From DATJZG01 sp035499295 (GTDB taxonomy: Bacteria; Myxococcota; Myxococcia; Myxococcales; Anaeromyxobacteraceae), in assembly GCA_035499295.1 (NCBI GenBank), contig DATJZG010000140.1, forward strand, positions 1 to 64,000: 64,000 bases of DNA, in the 5' to 3' direction. Shown one piece after another: positions 8,296 to 15,691 of this stretch. How positions within the stretch are numbered: position 1 is the first letter of the stretch; each line of letters opens with the position of its first letter. Both the position numbers and the translations under genes were made by a program. The notes beneath the pieces are model-generated. The model was not told the DNA's origin, made no database searches, and saw only the letters and a program-made list of their open reading frames with translations.

Positions 8296-9240
8296 TCACG
8301 CCCGCGGGTGGTGGCGCGCGTGCAGCCTGCGCGCCTGGCTGCGGTCCACGTGGGTGTAGATCTCCGTCGTCGTCACGTCGGCGTGCCCCAGCATGGCCTG
8401 GACAGCGCGCAGGTCGGCGCCTCCCTCGAGCAGGTGGGTGGCGAAGCTGTGGCGCAGCTTGTGCGGCGAGATGGGGCGGGCGATGCCGGCGGCGCGCGCG
8501 TAGCGCCGCAGGAGCTTGAAGAACCCCTGGCGGGACATGCGGCCGCCGCGGGGGGTGACGAAGAGGTCGCGGCTCTTGCGCCGCCCGAGGAGCGTGCTGC
8601 GCGCCCCGCCCAGGTAATGGCGGAGCGCGCGTGCCGCGACCGCGCCCACCGGCACGAGCCGCTCCTTGCCCCCCTTCCCGCGCGCCAGCAGCACCCGCGA
8701 TTCCAGGTCCACCTGGTTCACGTCGAGCGAGACGAGCTCCGAGACCCGGAGCCCGGTGGCGTAGAGGAGCTCCAGCATCGCCCGGTCGCGCACGCCGGCG
8801 GCGGTCCGGAGCCGCGCCGGAGCGGCGAGGAGGCTCTCCACCTCGGAGCGGGAGAGGAGCTGGGGAAGTCGGCGGGAGCCGCGGGGCGCGTCCACCTCGT
8901 CGGTCGCGTCCTCGGCCGCGAGCCGTTCGGCGAGCAGGAGCCGGTGGAGCCCGCGGATGGCGGAGAGCGCCCGGGCCTGGCTGCGGGCGGAGATCCCGAG
9001 CTCGAGGAGGTGGGCGAGGTGCTCCTGAACGTCGCCGCGGGTCACCGAGCCCCAGTCCTTGCGCCCCCGGGCGGTGAGGTGAGCGAGGTAGCGGCGCACG
9101 TCGCGGGCATAGGCCTCCACCGAGTTCGCCGCGAGCCCCTTCTCGACCCGCAGGTGGGTGAGCAAGAGGTCGAGGGCGAAGGCGAGCGGCCCCTCGGGGG
9201 GGCCTGCCGCCTCAGAGGTCGGAGGTGTCTCCCTTGCCAA
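8296..9240 (-). CDS. xerD: Tyrosine recombinase XerD
   Basis: 314 residues. Tyrosine recombinase that resolves chromosome dimers at dif with XerC and FtsK. The SAM-like N-terminal core-binding domain spans about 18-105, and the catalytic domain has Arg165 ('ATGLRVSEL'), Lys189 ('KGGKER'), His260-x2-Arg263 ('HKLRHSFAT'), His286 ('LGHADVTTT') and nucleophile Tyr295. The C-terminus 'LHARHHPRA' is nearly the same as the end of E. coli XerD, which favours XerD over XerC or a phage integrase. The start is a TTG at 9240, overlapping the end of the Sua5/YrdC gene by 29 bases, with AAGG upstream; a later start is possible. No dif site was recognised nearby. Confidence 0.93.
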   Translation of the reverse strand: MARETPPTSEAAGPPEGPLAFALDLLLTHLRVEKGLAANSVEAYARDVRRYLAHLTARGRKDWGSVTRGDVQEHLAHLLELGISARSQARALSAIRGLHRLLLAERLAAEDATDEVDAPRGSRRLPQLLSRSEVESLLAAPARLRTAAGVRDRAMLELLYATGLRVSELVSLDVNQVDLESRVLLARGKGGKERLVPVGAVAARALRHYLGGARSTLLGRRKSRDLFVTPRGGRMSRQGFFKLLRRYARAAGIARPISPHKLRHSFATHLLEGGADLRAVQAMLGHADVTTTEIYTHVDRSQARRLHARHHPRA

Positions 9241-9826
9241 CGCGCACCACCTTGGGCTCGGGTCCGGTGAGGTCCACCACGCTCGACGGCTCGTTCGGCT
9301 GGTAACCGCCGTCGAGGACGAGGTCGAGGCCGTGCCCGAGCCGGTCGCGGACGTCTCGGGCGTCGATGAGCACTTCGCCGTCGGGCGTGGCCGCCGAGGT
9401 GGACACGACCGGGTGTGCCAGCTTTCGCACGATCTCGAGCGCCACCGGGCTCCCCGAGAGGCGGATGCCCACCGTCTTCTGTCGGCGGAGCGCCAGGTCC
9501 GGGACGAGCCGGGTGGCGGGGAGGACGAAGGTGAAGGGCCCGGGCGTCTTCCGCCGCAGCACGCGGAAAGCGGCGTTGTCGAGCATGGCGTAGCGCGCCA
9601 CCTCGGAGAGGTCGGAGCACAGGAAGGAGAGTTCGTGGGTCTCGGGAAGCTGCTTGAGCTGGTAGATTCGCTCGATGGCCCGCTTGTCGAAGAGGTCGCA
9701 ACCGATGGCGTAGTAGGTGTCGGTGGGGAAGGCCAGCAGCCCTCCCGAGGCGAGCACGCTCACCGCCTTCTCGATGACCCGAGGCTGCGGATGCTCCGCA
9801 TCGATGCTCCAGATGGGCGCCGTCAT
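9212..9826 (-). CDS. Sua5/YciO/YrdC-family protein
   Basis: 204 residues from an ATG at 9826 that overlaps the response regulator stop (ATGA). The YrdC fold is recognised from 'GGLLAFPTDTYYAIGCDLFD', 'AIERIYQLKQLPE', 'PGPFTFVLPAT' and 'TVGIRLSGSPVALEIV'. TsaC/Sua5 enzymes make threonylcarbamoyl-AMP for t6A tRNA modification, but the variant 'KQLPETHELSFLC' and short length look more like the YciO branch, whose role is less certain. It has no C-terminal Sua5 domain. It sits between a response regulator and xerD on one transcript. Confidence 0.88.
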   Translation of the reverse strand: MTAPIWSIDAEHPQPRVIEKAVSVLASGGLLAFPTDTYYAIGCDLFDKRAIERIYQLKQLPETHELSFLCSDLSEVARYAMLDNAAFRVLRRKTPGPFTFVLPATRLVPDLALRRQKTVGIRLSGSPVALEIVRKLAHPVVSTSAATPDGEVLIDARDVRDRLGHGLDLVLDGGYQPNEPSSVVDLTGPEPKVVRVGKGDTSDL

Positions 9827-10227
9827 CGCCGTCCCCGGCGCCCGCGATCCTCGAGCAGGCGCTCCACCTGCGCAAGCACCGAGGTGAGGTCGAGTGGCTT
9901 CAGGAACAGGGCGTCGAAGCCCGGCGCCGGCTCGGACGCGTCGCGCCCGGCGCAGGCGAGCGCGGGCAGGAGCGCGTCCCCGGCCCGCAGCTTCTCGAGG
10001 AGCCCGGCGCCGTCGAGGTCGCGCACCTCGAGATCGAGGACGGCCACGTCCGGCGGGCTCTTGTGTGCCTTGGCGAGCGCGTCGGCTTCGTCCCGGGCCA
10101 GCACCACCTCGAAACGTCCGTGCGCCTTGAGGAAGGCCTCCAGGATCTCCGCCAGCGCCGGCTCGTCTTCGACGAGCAGGATGCGCTGCGGCGGGCTGCG
10201 CGGCGCTCGCGGCGAGAGAGGCTTCAT
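9823..10227 (-). CDS. Receiver-only response regulator
   Basis: 134 residues, a single CheY-like receiver domain with no output domain. The acidic pocket is Glu20-Asp21, the predicted phosphorylation site is Asp65 ('VAVLDLEV'), and the switch Lys is Lys110 ('LFLKPLD'). The usual Thr/Ser of strand 4 appears to be replaced by Ala ('LPALACAG'), which may change signalling. No histidine kinase is adjacent. It lies 33 bases after glnD and is coupled to the Sua5/YrdC gene by ATGA. Single-domain regulators are abundant in myxobacteria; the partner is unknown. Confidence 0.9.
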   Translation of the reverse strand: MKPLSPRAPRSPPQRILLVEDEPALAEILEAFLKAHGRFEVVLARDEADALAKAHKSPPDVAVLDLEVRDLDGAGLLEKLRAGDALLPALACAGRDASEPAPGFDALFLKPLDLTSVLAQVERLLEDRGRRGRR

Positions 10228-10260
10228 CCGCCGGCGAGGTTACCAGCGGTCGACGATCGG

Positions 10261-13023
10261 TCAATTCCGCGTCAGCGCCTGGGTGACCGCCTCCTCCACC
10301 CGCTGCACCTCGCTCCCCTCGATGCGCCCCCCGCTGGCGTTGCGGACGTAGAAGGCGTCGGCGGCCCGGTGCCCCTCGGTGGTGATGCGAGCGAGGTCGA
10401 CCGAGAGCCCAAGGTCGAAGAAGGTCCGGGAGAGCGTGTGGAGCAGGCCGACCCGGTCGGCGGTGAAGACGTCGATGACGCTGTGGTCCCGGGCGCTGTT
10501 GTTGTCGATGACGACCCGGGTGGCGAGGCGCGGCAGGGGGCGTTGCGGGAGCGGCGACGCCTTGAGGCGCCGGGCCATCAGGTCCTCGAGGGCAACCTCC
10601 CCCTCCAAGACCCGCTGCAGGTCGGCGCGCGCCGCGTGCCAGCGCACCGGCTCGAGCGCACCGCCCTCGGGGCCCCGCAGCTCGAAAAGGTCGAGCGCCC
10701 TCCCCGCGAGCCATCCCAGCGCCGGCTCGTCGTTGGGTGTCGAGAACACCTCGGCGTGCTGGATGTCGATCTTGTGGGAGGCGAGCACGCCGGCGATGAG
10801 TGCCAGGAGGCCGGGGCGGTCGGGCGCGGTGAGGGCCAGGTCCGAGAACCCGAGCGGGGGACGGTGGCGGACGACCGACGCCACCGAGTGGCGCCGGCCG
10901 AGCTTGAGCAGGCGCAGGTGGCGCGGCGCGAGGGAGGGGGGCTCGGTGAGGAAGTAGCGGGCCGTCATGGCGGCGATGAAGCGGTCGCGCTCGTCCGGGG
11001 GCACGTTCCTCGCCGCGAGCGCCTCCGCCACCGCCGCCCGCCCCTGGGCCTCGTGGGTGCCGGGGATGGGCCGGGTCCGCTCTGCCCCCGCCTCGAGGAG
11101 CGCCCGGGTCTTCTCGTAGAGCTCCTTGAGGAGCCTGCCCTTCCACTCGGTCCAGGTGCGCGGCCCGACGGTGGCGATGTCCGCGTAGGTGAGGAGGTAG
11201 AGCTTGTCGAGCCGGTCGAGGGTGCCGACCTCCTCGGCGAAGGCGTGGATGAGGTTCGGGTCGGAGAGGTCGCGACGCTGCGCCAGGTTGGCCATGCGCA
11301 GGTGCTTCAGCACCAGCCACTCCACGTCGGCGGCGTCGGCCGGGTCGATCCCCATGCGGCCGCAAGCGGCGGCGGCGATCTCCGCCCCCCGCTGCGAGTG
11401 GTCCTTCCCGGACCCCTTGCCGATGTCGTGGAAGAGGATGCCGAGGAAGAGGCCGAGCGGGCGCTCGAGCCCCGCCATGAGGTCGGTGAGCCCGTCCACC
11501 TGCAGGTCCCGGTTGCGGAGCGCGAAGAGGCGGCGGGTGGCGAAGAGGCTGTGCACGTCGACGGTGTAGACGTGGTAGAGGTCGATCTGGCGTCGGGCCT
11601 TCACCCGGGCGAACTCGGGAAGCACCCGCTCCAGCGTCCCCAGGTCGTGCATGAGGGTGAGGAAGCGCCCGCGGGTCCCGGGCCTCGTGAACATGGCGAG
11701 CAGCTCGTGGTTCAGCTCCGGGTCGCTCGCCGCCTCGGCCGGGAGCTCGTTGGCCGCCTGCGCCGCCATGTCGCGCGCGTACGGATAGAGGTCGAGCCCC
11801 TCGCGATCGGCGGTGGCGAAGAGGCGCACCAGCGCGGCCGGGGACTTGTGGAGCACCTCACGGGCAGCCACGGTGAGCCGCCCTCGGAACACCTTGAACT
11901 CGCCGCCCGGCAGCGGTCGGGCGTCCGGGCTCGGGCCGCTGCCGTTCTCGGCGCCGGTGCGGGAGGCGGGCGCGTCGGCCCGCCGCCAGGGCTTGCCGCG
12001 GGCGGGCTCGAGGCAGCGGTCGACAATGGCGTCGGAGGCGACGGTGATGGTCTTGGCCGCCAGGTAGTAGTGGCGCATGAACTCTTCCACCGACCGATCC
12101 CCCTCCCCGTACCCCATGAAGGCGGCGAGCTGGGGCTGCAGGTCGAAGGTGAGCTGATCGGTCTTGCGCCCGGTGGCGTAGTGAAGCTGGTTGCGCACCC
12201 GCCACACGAAGTCCCGCGCCCGCCGGAGCTCCACCACCTCCGGTTCGGGCAGGAGCGCCTTGGCGAGGAGCTCGGTCACCCCCGCCACCTTGAACTTCGC
12301 CCTCGCCGCCCACAGGCCGTTGGCGAGGTCGCGCAGGCCGCCCTCGGACTGCTTCACGTTCGGCTCGAGCAGGTAGAGGGAGTCGCCGAAGCGCTCGCGG
12401 CGCTCCCGCGTCTCGCGCATCTTCTCGGCGATGAAGGCGTCGACCTTGGCCTGGGACAGGCCGTGCAGCTGGTCGCGCTCCAGGTCCCGAAAGAGGGTGC
12501 GGTCGCCGGAGAGGTAGCGGAGGTCGAGGAGCGCGGTGCGGGCGGTGTGGTCCTCGTTGGCGAGCTGCTCGCAGCCGCGCATGTCGCGCACCCCGTAGCC
12601 GACCTCGAGCTTGAAGTCCCAGAGCGAGTAGAGGAAGCGCTCGCTCGCCTCCTTGACGAAGGCGCCCGGCTCCCGCTTCTCGTGGAGGACGAGCAGGTCC
12701 ACGTCGCTGAAGGGCGCGAGCTCGCGGCGCCCGTACCCGCCCAGGGCGATGAGCGACACGGGCGTGGGCGAGTGCTTCTCGCGGGCGGCGGCGAGCGCCT
12801 TCTCCCACAGAGTCGTCACCACCCGGTCCATCGCCGCGCTCTGGAGCCGCACCACCGTGTGACCGCTCCCCCCGGCACGGTGCACTTGCTCGACGAAGCG
12901 GCGCAGTGCCTGGTGGTCCGCCCGGACGTCTCCGCTCGCGGCCGGGAGCTCCTGGAGCTTCGCCTCGTACTCGTACGGGGCCGCCTTGGGGAGCTTGGTG
13001 AACGATGAGTCCTGGACGAGCAT
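10261..13023 (-). CDS. glnD: Bifunctional [protein-PII] uridylyltransferase / uridylyl-removing enzyme
   Basis: 920 residues. GlnD senses glutamine and adds or removes UMP on PII proteins, thereby controlling nitrogen assimilation. The nucleotidyltransferase motif 'GGYGRREL' is at residues 95-102 with SDVD at 106-109; the central GlnE-like helical region has 'EGGLRDL'; the HD hydrolase motif 'LFHDIGKGSGKDHS' lies near residue 530; and two C-terminal ACT domains lie near 720-790 ('LTAPDRPGLLALIAGVL') and 835-915 ('VFTADRVGLLHTLSRTF'). All key motifs look intact, so both activities are expected. The ATG is at 13023. No glnB, glnK or glnA is in this window. Confidence 0.96.
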   Translation of the reverse strand: MLVQDSSFTKLPKAAPYEYEAKLQELPAASGDVRADHQALRRFVEQVHRAGGSGHTVVRLQSAAMDRVVTTLWEKALAAAREKHSPTPVSLIALGGYGRRELAPFSDVDLLVLHEKREPGAFVKEASERFLYSLWDFKLEVGYGVRDMRGCEQLANEDHTARTALLDLRYLSGDRTLFRDLERDQLHGLSQAKVDAFIAEKMRETRERRERFGDSLYLLEPNVKQSEGGLRDLANGLWAARAKFKVAGVTELLAKALLPEPEVVELRRARDFVWRVRNQLHYATGRKTDQLTFDLQPQLAAFMGYGEGDRSVEEFMRHYYLAAKTITVASDAIVDRCLEPARGKPWRRADAPASRTGAENGSGPSPDARPLPGGEFKVFRGRLTVAAREVLHKSPAALVRLFATADREGLDLYPYARDMAAQAANELPAEAASDPELNHELLAMFTRPGTRGRFLTLMHDLGTLERVLPEFARVKARRQIDLYHVYTVDVHSLFATRRLFALRNRDLQVDGLTDLMAGLERPLGLFLGILFHDIGKGSGKDHSQRGAEIAAAACGRMGIDPADAADVEWLVLKHLRMANLAQRRDLSDPNLIHAFAEEVGTLDRLDKLYLLTYADIATVGPRTWTEWKGRLLKELYEKTRALLEAGAERTRPIPGTHEAQGRAAVAEALAARNVPPDERDRFIAAMTARYFLTEPPSLAPRHLRLLKLGRRHSVASVVRHRPPLGFSDLALTAPDRPGLLALIAGVLASHKIDIQHAEVFSTPNDEPALGWLAGRALDLFELRGPEGGALEPVRWHAARADLQRVLEGEVALEDLMARRLKASPLPQRPLPRLATRVVIDNNSARDHSVIDVFTADRVGLLHTLSRTFFDLGLSVDLARITTEGHRAADAFYVRNASGGRIEGSEVQRVEEAVTQALTRN

Positions 13024-13137
13024 CGGGGACCTATATCCGGACGAGTGCAGCGACGCCGGGGATGGGGGAAGACTCCTTCGACGGGGCCGGCGAGGCTACC
13101 GGATCGCCGGGGGACGGAAAAGGGCGCGCGGCGCGGG

Positions 13138-14922
13138 TCAGCGCGCCGCCACCCGCGACTCCCGCCCGGCGAACTGGGCCACGGCGCGGGTGACGCTCTC
13201 GGCCACGATCTGCTGGTAGGCGGGGCTGGCCAGGCGGGCCTCCTCGGCGCGGTTGGAGATGAAGGCGGTCTCGACGAGCACCGCCGGCATGCGGGCCCCG
13301 AGCAGGACGTAGAAGAGCGCGTGCTTCACCCCCAGGTCGCGCACCTCGCCCTGCGTCTGCCGGATCCGGCCGGTGAGCTCCCGCTGCACCATCTGGGCGA
13401 GGCGCCGCGAGGCGTCCGAGCTCGCCCGCGCGTCGAGGTCGGTGAGGATGCGCTGCACGCCGCGGCCGCCCTCCTCCCCCTCGAGCGCGCCGTTCTCCCG
13501 CGCCGCCAGCCGGCGGGCGTAGCGATCGTCGGTGACGTTCAGGAAGTAGGTCTCGACGCCGTTCCGGTCCCGCCGCGGGTGGGCGTTCGCGTGCAGGGAG
13601 ACGAAGAGGTCGCCGCGGGCCATGTTGGCGATGGCGGTCCGCTCCTCGAGCCGGAGGTAGCGGTCGTCGGAGCGGGTGAGGATGACCTCGAACCCCGCCG
13701 CGCGCAGCTGGCGGGCGAGGCGGCCCGCCATCGCCAGGGTGACGTCCTTCTCCCTCACGCCGCGCGGTCCGATGGCCCCGGTGTCGTGCCCCCCGTGCCC
13801 GGCGTCGACGATGATGCGCCGCACCCGACGGTGGCCCTCGCCCTCCCCTTCGTCGTCGGAGCCCGCCGGGCCGGGCTCGAGGGCCTTGGCCACGGTCTCG
13901 CGTTGAGCCTCCCTCGTGCCCACGTCGACGATGAGCCGCGGGGGATCCTCGAGGGTGAAGAGCTGGTAGCCGTCGCGCCCGGCCAGGTCCAGGACCACCC
14001 GCACCGTCTCGGGGTCGAACTGGGCCGCTCGGACGCGGTGCACGAGCGCGTCCGCCACCGGCTTCTGCAGGGCCTGCCCGTCGAGGACCGCGGGCTTGAG
14101 GTCGAGCGCCAGCCGTCGGGGGTGGTCGCGGTCGGCCTCGAGCTCCTGCTTGTCGAAGGACACGTTATGGGAGAGGTAGACCGCGACCCGCGTGTAGTCC
14201 GTGTTGGACCAGGCGCGCACCTCGGAGACGTGCGCCGGCCCCTCGGCCGGCGCCTTGGCCGTGCCTGGGGGCGCGCTCGCCGCCGGCTTTCCGTCTGCGT
14301 CCGCCACGGCCTCCTCCAGCACCGGGTCCGCCGACTCCTCCTCCTCGTCGGCAGGGCCAGGCGCGGCGGGGGCGGCCGCGGGCGGACCGGCGCGGACCGC
14401 GACCGGGCCGGGCGTGGCCGCCGCCGCGAGGGCCTTCCTCTGGGATGGCCCCTTCGTCGCCTTCGCCCGCGGCTCGTCGTCTCCCGCCTCCCGGCGGACC
14501 GCGGCCGCGAAGTCGGCAGCGGCCGGCGCGCCGGCGGCACTCGCGCGGGTGGCGAGCGCGAGCGCCTTCTCGCGGTCGGCCTCCACCGCCGAGAACCGGT
14601 AGAGGGCGTAGCGGGCGCGCGCGGCATCGAGGAGCGCCGGCCCAGTGTCGGGCCCGCGCGCGGCCCGCTCGAGCTCGCGGATGGCGCGCTCCCAGTTGTG
14701 TCGGTAGCGCCGCTTGACCGGGTTTCTCTTCACGGCGGCGAGGTCCGCCCGAGCCTTCTCGAGCGCGGCGGGGCCGGCGGCCGCCTTCGCCGGACGCGCG
14801 GGGGTGCGGCCGCTCGCGGCCCTCCCGATGCGGGAGGTCGCCTTCGGCTGCCTCGCCGCCGCCCCGAGGGGGGCGAGCGCGGCAATGGCGAGGAGGAGGA
14901 CGATCCGTGCCCGTGTGGTCAT
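13138..14922 (-). CDS. Secreted N-acetylmuramoyl-L-alanine amidase with AMIN domain
   Basis: 594 residues from the ATG at 14922. A signal peptide ('IVLLLAIAALAPLGAAARQ') leads to a TPR-like or helical region (about 40-145), an Ala/Pro/Glu linker, an AMIN domain (about 240-340, 'VRAWSNTDYTRVAVYLS') and a C-terminal Amidase_3 domain (about 370-594). The zinc ligands are visible: His in 'VDAGHGGHDTG', Glu in 'VREKDVT', His in 'VSLHANAH', and the catalytic Glu in 'LVETAFISN'. It should cleave the peptide stem from MurNAc in the periplasm during cell separation, with AMIN targeting the septum; this is AmiC-like. It is the first gene of the minus-strand train, 114 bases before glnD. Confidence 0.93.
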   Translation of the reverse strand: MTTRARIVLLLAIAALAPLGAAARQPKATSRIGRAASGRTPARPAKAAAGPAALEKARADLAAVKRNPVKRRYRHNWERAIRELERAARGPDTGPALLDAARARYALYRFSAVEADREKALALATRASAAGAPAAADFAAAVRREAGDDEPRAKATKGPSQRKALAAAATPGPVAVRAGPPAAAPAAPGPADEEEESADPVLEEAVADADGKPAASAPPGTAKAPAEGPAHVSEVRAWSNTDYTRVAVYLSHNVSFDKQELEADRDHPRRLALDLKPAVLDGQALQKPVADALVHRVRAAQFDPETVRVVLDLAGRDGYQLFTLEDPPRLIVDVGTREAQRETVAKALEPGPAGSDDEGEGEGHRRVRRIIVDAGHGGHDTGAIGPRGVREKDVTLAMAGRLARQLRAAGFEVILTRSDDRYLRLEERTAIANMARGDLFVSLHANAHPRRDRNGVETYFLNVTDDRYARRLAARENGALEGEEGGRGVQRILTDLDARASSDASRRLAQMVQRELTGRIRQTQGEVRDLGVKHALFYVLLGARMPAVLVETAFISNRAEEARLASPAYQQIVAESVTRAVAQFAGRESRVAAR

Positions 14923-15315
14923 GAGGACCACACGACCCTACCTGGGCAGATATCGCAGTCCAGTTTTCGTCGTGCACTCGCAAGGGGAGCCGCGCCTCCG
15001 GTGGCGAGCGTCGAGTCGCTCTCGCTCGGCTGCCCGGGGCTCCCGCACCGGCAGGAAGCTGGATGCGGCGCCTCGCCCTCTCTCGCGCGAGCTGCCCCTC
15101 CGCACGAGGTCGAAGGCGCCGCCGCGCTCGCGATCTCGCCTCTCGCACTTCTCGACGCCGCGTGATCTCGATCAAGGCGCACCAGGGCCTCTTTCGCGAT
15201 GCTCCCGCCGCCGTGAATCTCTGTCTTCGGCATTCCGTCCGGCAGGCAGAGCGACAAAAAAGAAACCCCGGGCCGCCGGCACGGACCGGAAGTCAACCCT
15301 GGAAGGGGGATTACA
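14923..15315. other. Divergent intergenic region between amidase and cytochrome genes
   Basis: 393 bases between two divergent starts. It carries the FNR-like box at 15162-15175 and the ribosome-binding region GGAAGGGGGA just before 15316. The base composition drops slightly near 15225-15275 (ACAAAAAAGAAA). No convincing protein or RNA gene is visible. Confidence 0.6.
15162..15175 (+). promoter_or_regulatory. FNR/CRP-type dyad upstream of the c7 cytochrome
   Basis: GTGATCTCGATCAA matches the FNR consensus TTGAT-N4-ATCAA at every defined position except the first. It lies about 140 bases before the cytochrome start. If it acts at -41.5, transcription would begin near 15210, leaving a leader of about 100 bases. 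An FNR-family activator would fit oxygen-dependent control of a respiratory cytochrome. No good -10 was identified, so the role is inferred. Confidence 0.5.
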
Positions 15316-15606
15316 GTGAAGAAGATCCTTAGCGCCCTGTTCGCCGTCGCCTTCGTGACCGCCGCCACCGCGGCCTTCGCCGCTCCGCCGCCCACCGAGG
15401 TGGTGCTGAACGCGAAGGAGGGCAACGTCACCTTCAACCACAAGGCTCACCAGAGCCAGGGCTGCAAGAACTGCCACGGCGAGGGCAAGCCCGGCAAGAT
15501 CGAGCTCAACAAGGACAAGGCCCACAAGCTCTGCATCGACTGCCACAAGGAGAAGGCGAAGGGCCCGGCGGACGAGAAGGCTTGCACGAACTGCCACAAG
15601 AAGTAG
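15316..15606 (+). CDS. Periplasmic triheme cytochrome c7 (PpcA-like)
   Basis: 96 residues from a GTG preceded by GGAAGGGGGA. A Sec signal peptide (about 1-22, ending 'AFA') is followed by a mature domain of about 73 residues with three CxxCH heme sites: Cys50-Cys53-His54, Cys73-Cys76-His77 and Cys90-Cys93-His94. There are also exactly three other histidines (His42, His45, His70), the number needed for three bis-His hemes as in Geobacter PpcA. Lys-rich surface and size match the family. It should shuttle electrons across the periplasm in anaerobic or metal respiration. It is monocistronic, with an FNR-like box upstream and a strong hairpin downstream. Confidence 0.95.
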   Translation: MKKILSALFAVAFVTAATAAFAAPPPTEVVLNAKEGNVTFNHKAHQSQGCKNCHGEGKPGKIELNKDKAHKLCIDCHKEKAKGPADEKACTNCHKK

Positions 15607-15633
15607 GCCTTTCTCCGCAGAGAGCGATTCCCA

Positions 15634-15661
15634 GGAGGGAGCCGGGAAACCGGCTCCCTCC
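15634..15661 (+). terminator. Terminator hairpin after the c7 cytochrome
   Basis: Perfect 12-bp stem (15634-15645 with 15650-15661) closed by a GAAA tetraloop, 28 bases after the cytochrome stop and before the convergent mutS stop. A short T-containing stretch (GTTCATTTCT) follows. It may serve both strands and will also protect the cytochrome mRNA 3' end. Confidence 0.8.
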
Positions 15662-15691
15662 GTTCATTTCTGGGGGCTCTGCCGCGAGCCG

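Noticed and set aside
8201..8299. N-terminal extension of the M50 protease (GTG start at 8299)
   Set aside because: Coupling to xerD by GTGA is possible, but the added residues are Arg-rich and unlike the family, and a TTG with a GAGG motif lies at the conserved start.
8296..9240. Tyrosine recombinase as a phage or island integrase
   Set aside because: The C-terminal LHARHHPRA and position in a housekeeping train fit XerD. No tRNA, attachment site or mobile genes are near.
10063..13008. A 981-codon open frame on the plus strand opposite glnD
   Set aside because: It is antisense to an unmistakable glnD, has no ribosome site, and its length reflects the high GC content. Many similar antisense frames occur (for example 6491-8278 and 33102-35342).
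14923..15315. Sigma54 promoter before the cytochrome gene
   Set aside because: No TGGCAC-N5-TTGC-like sequence with correct spacing was found; the region has GC-rich near-matches only.
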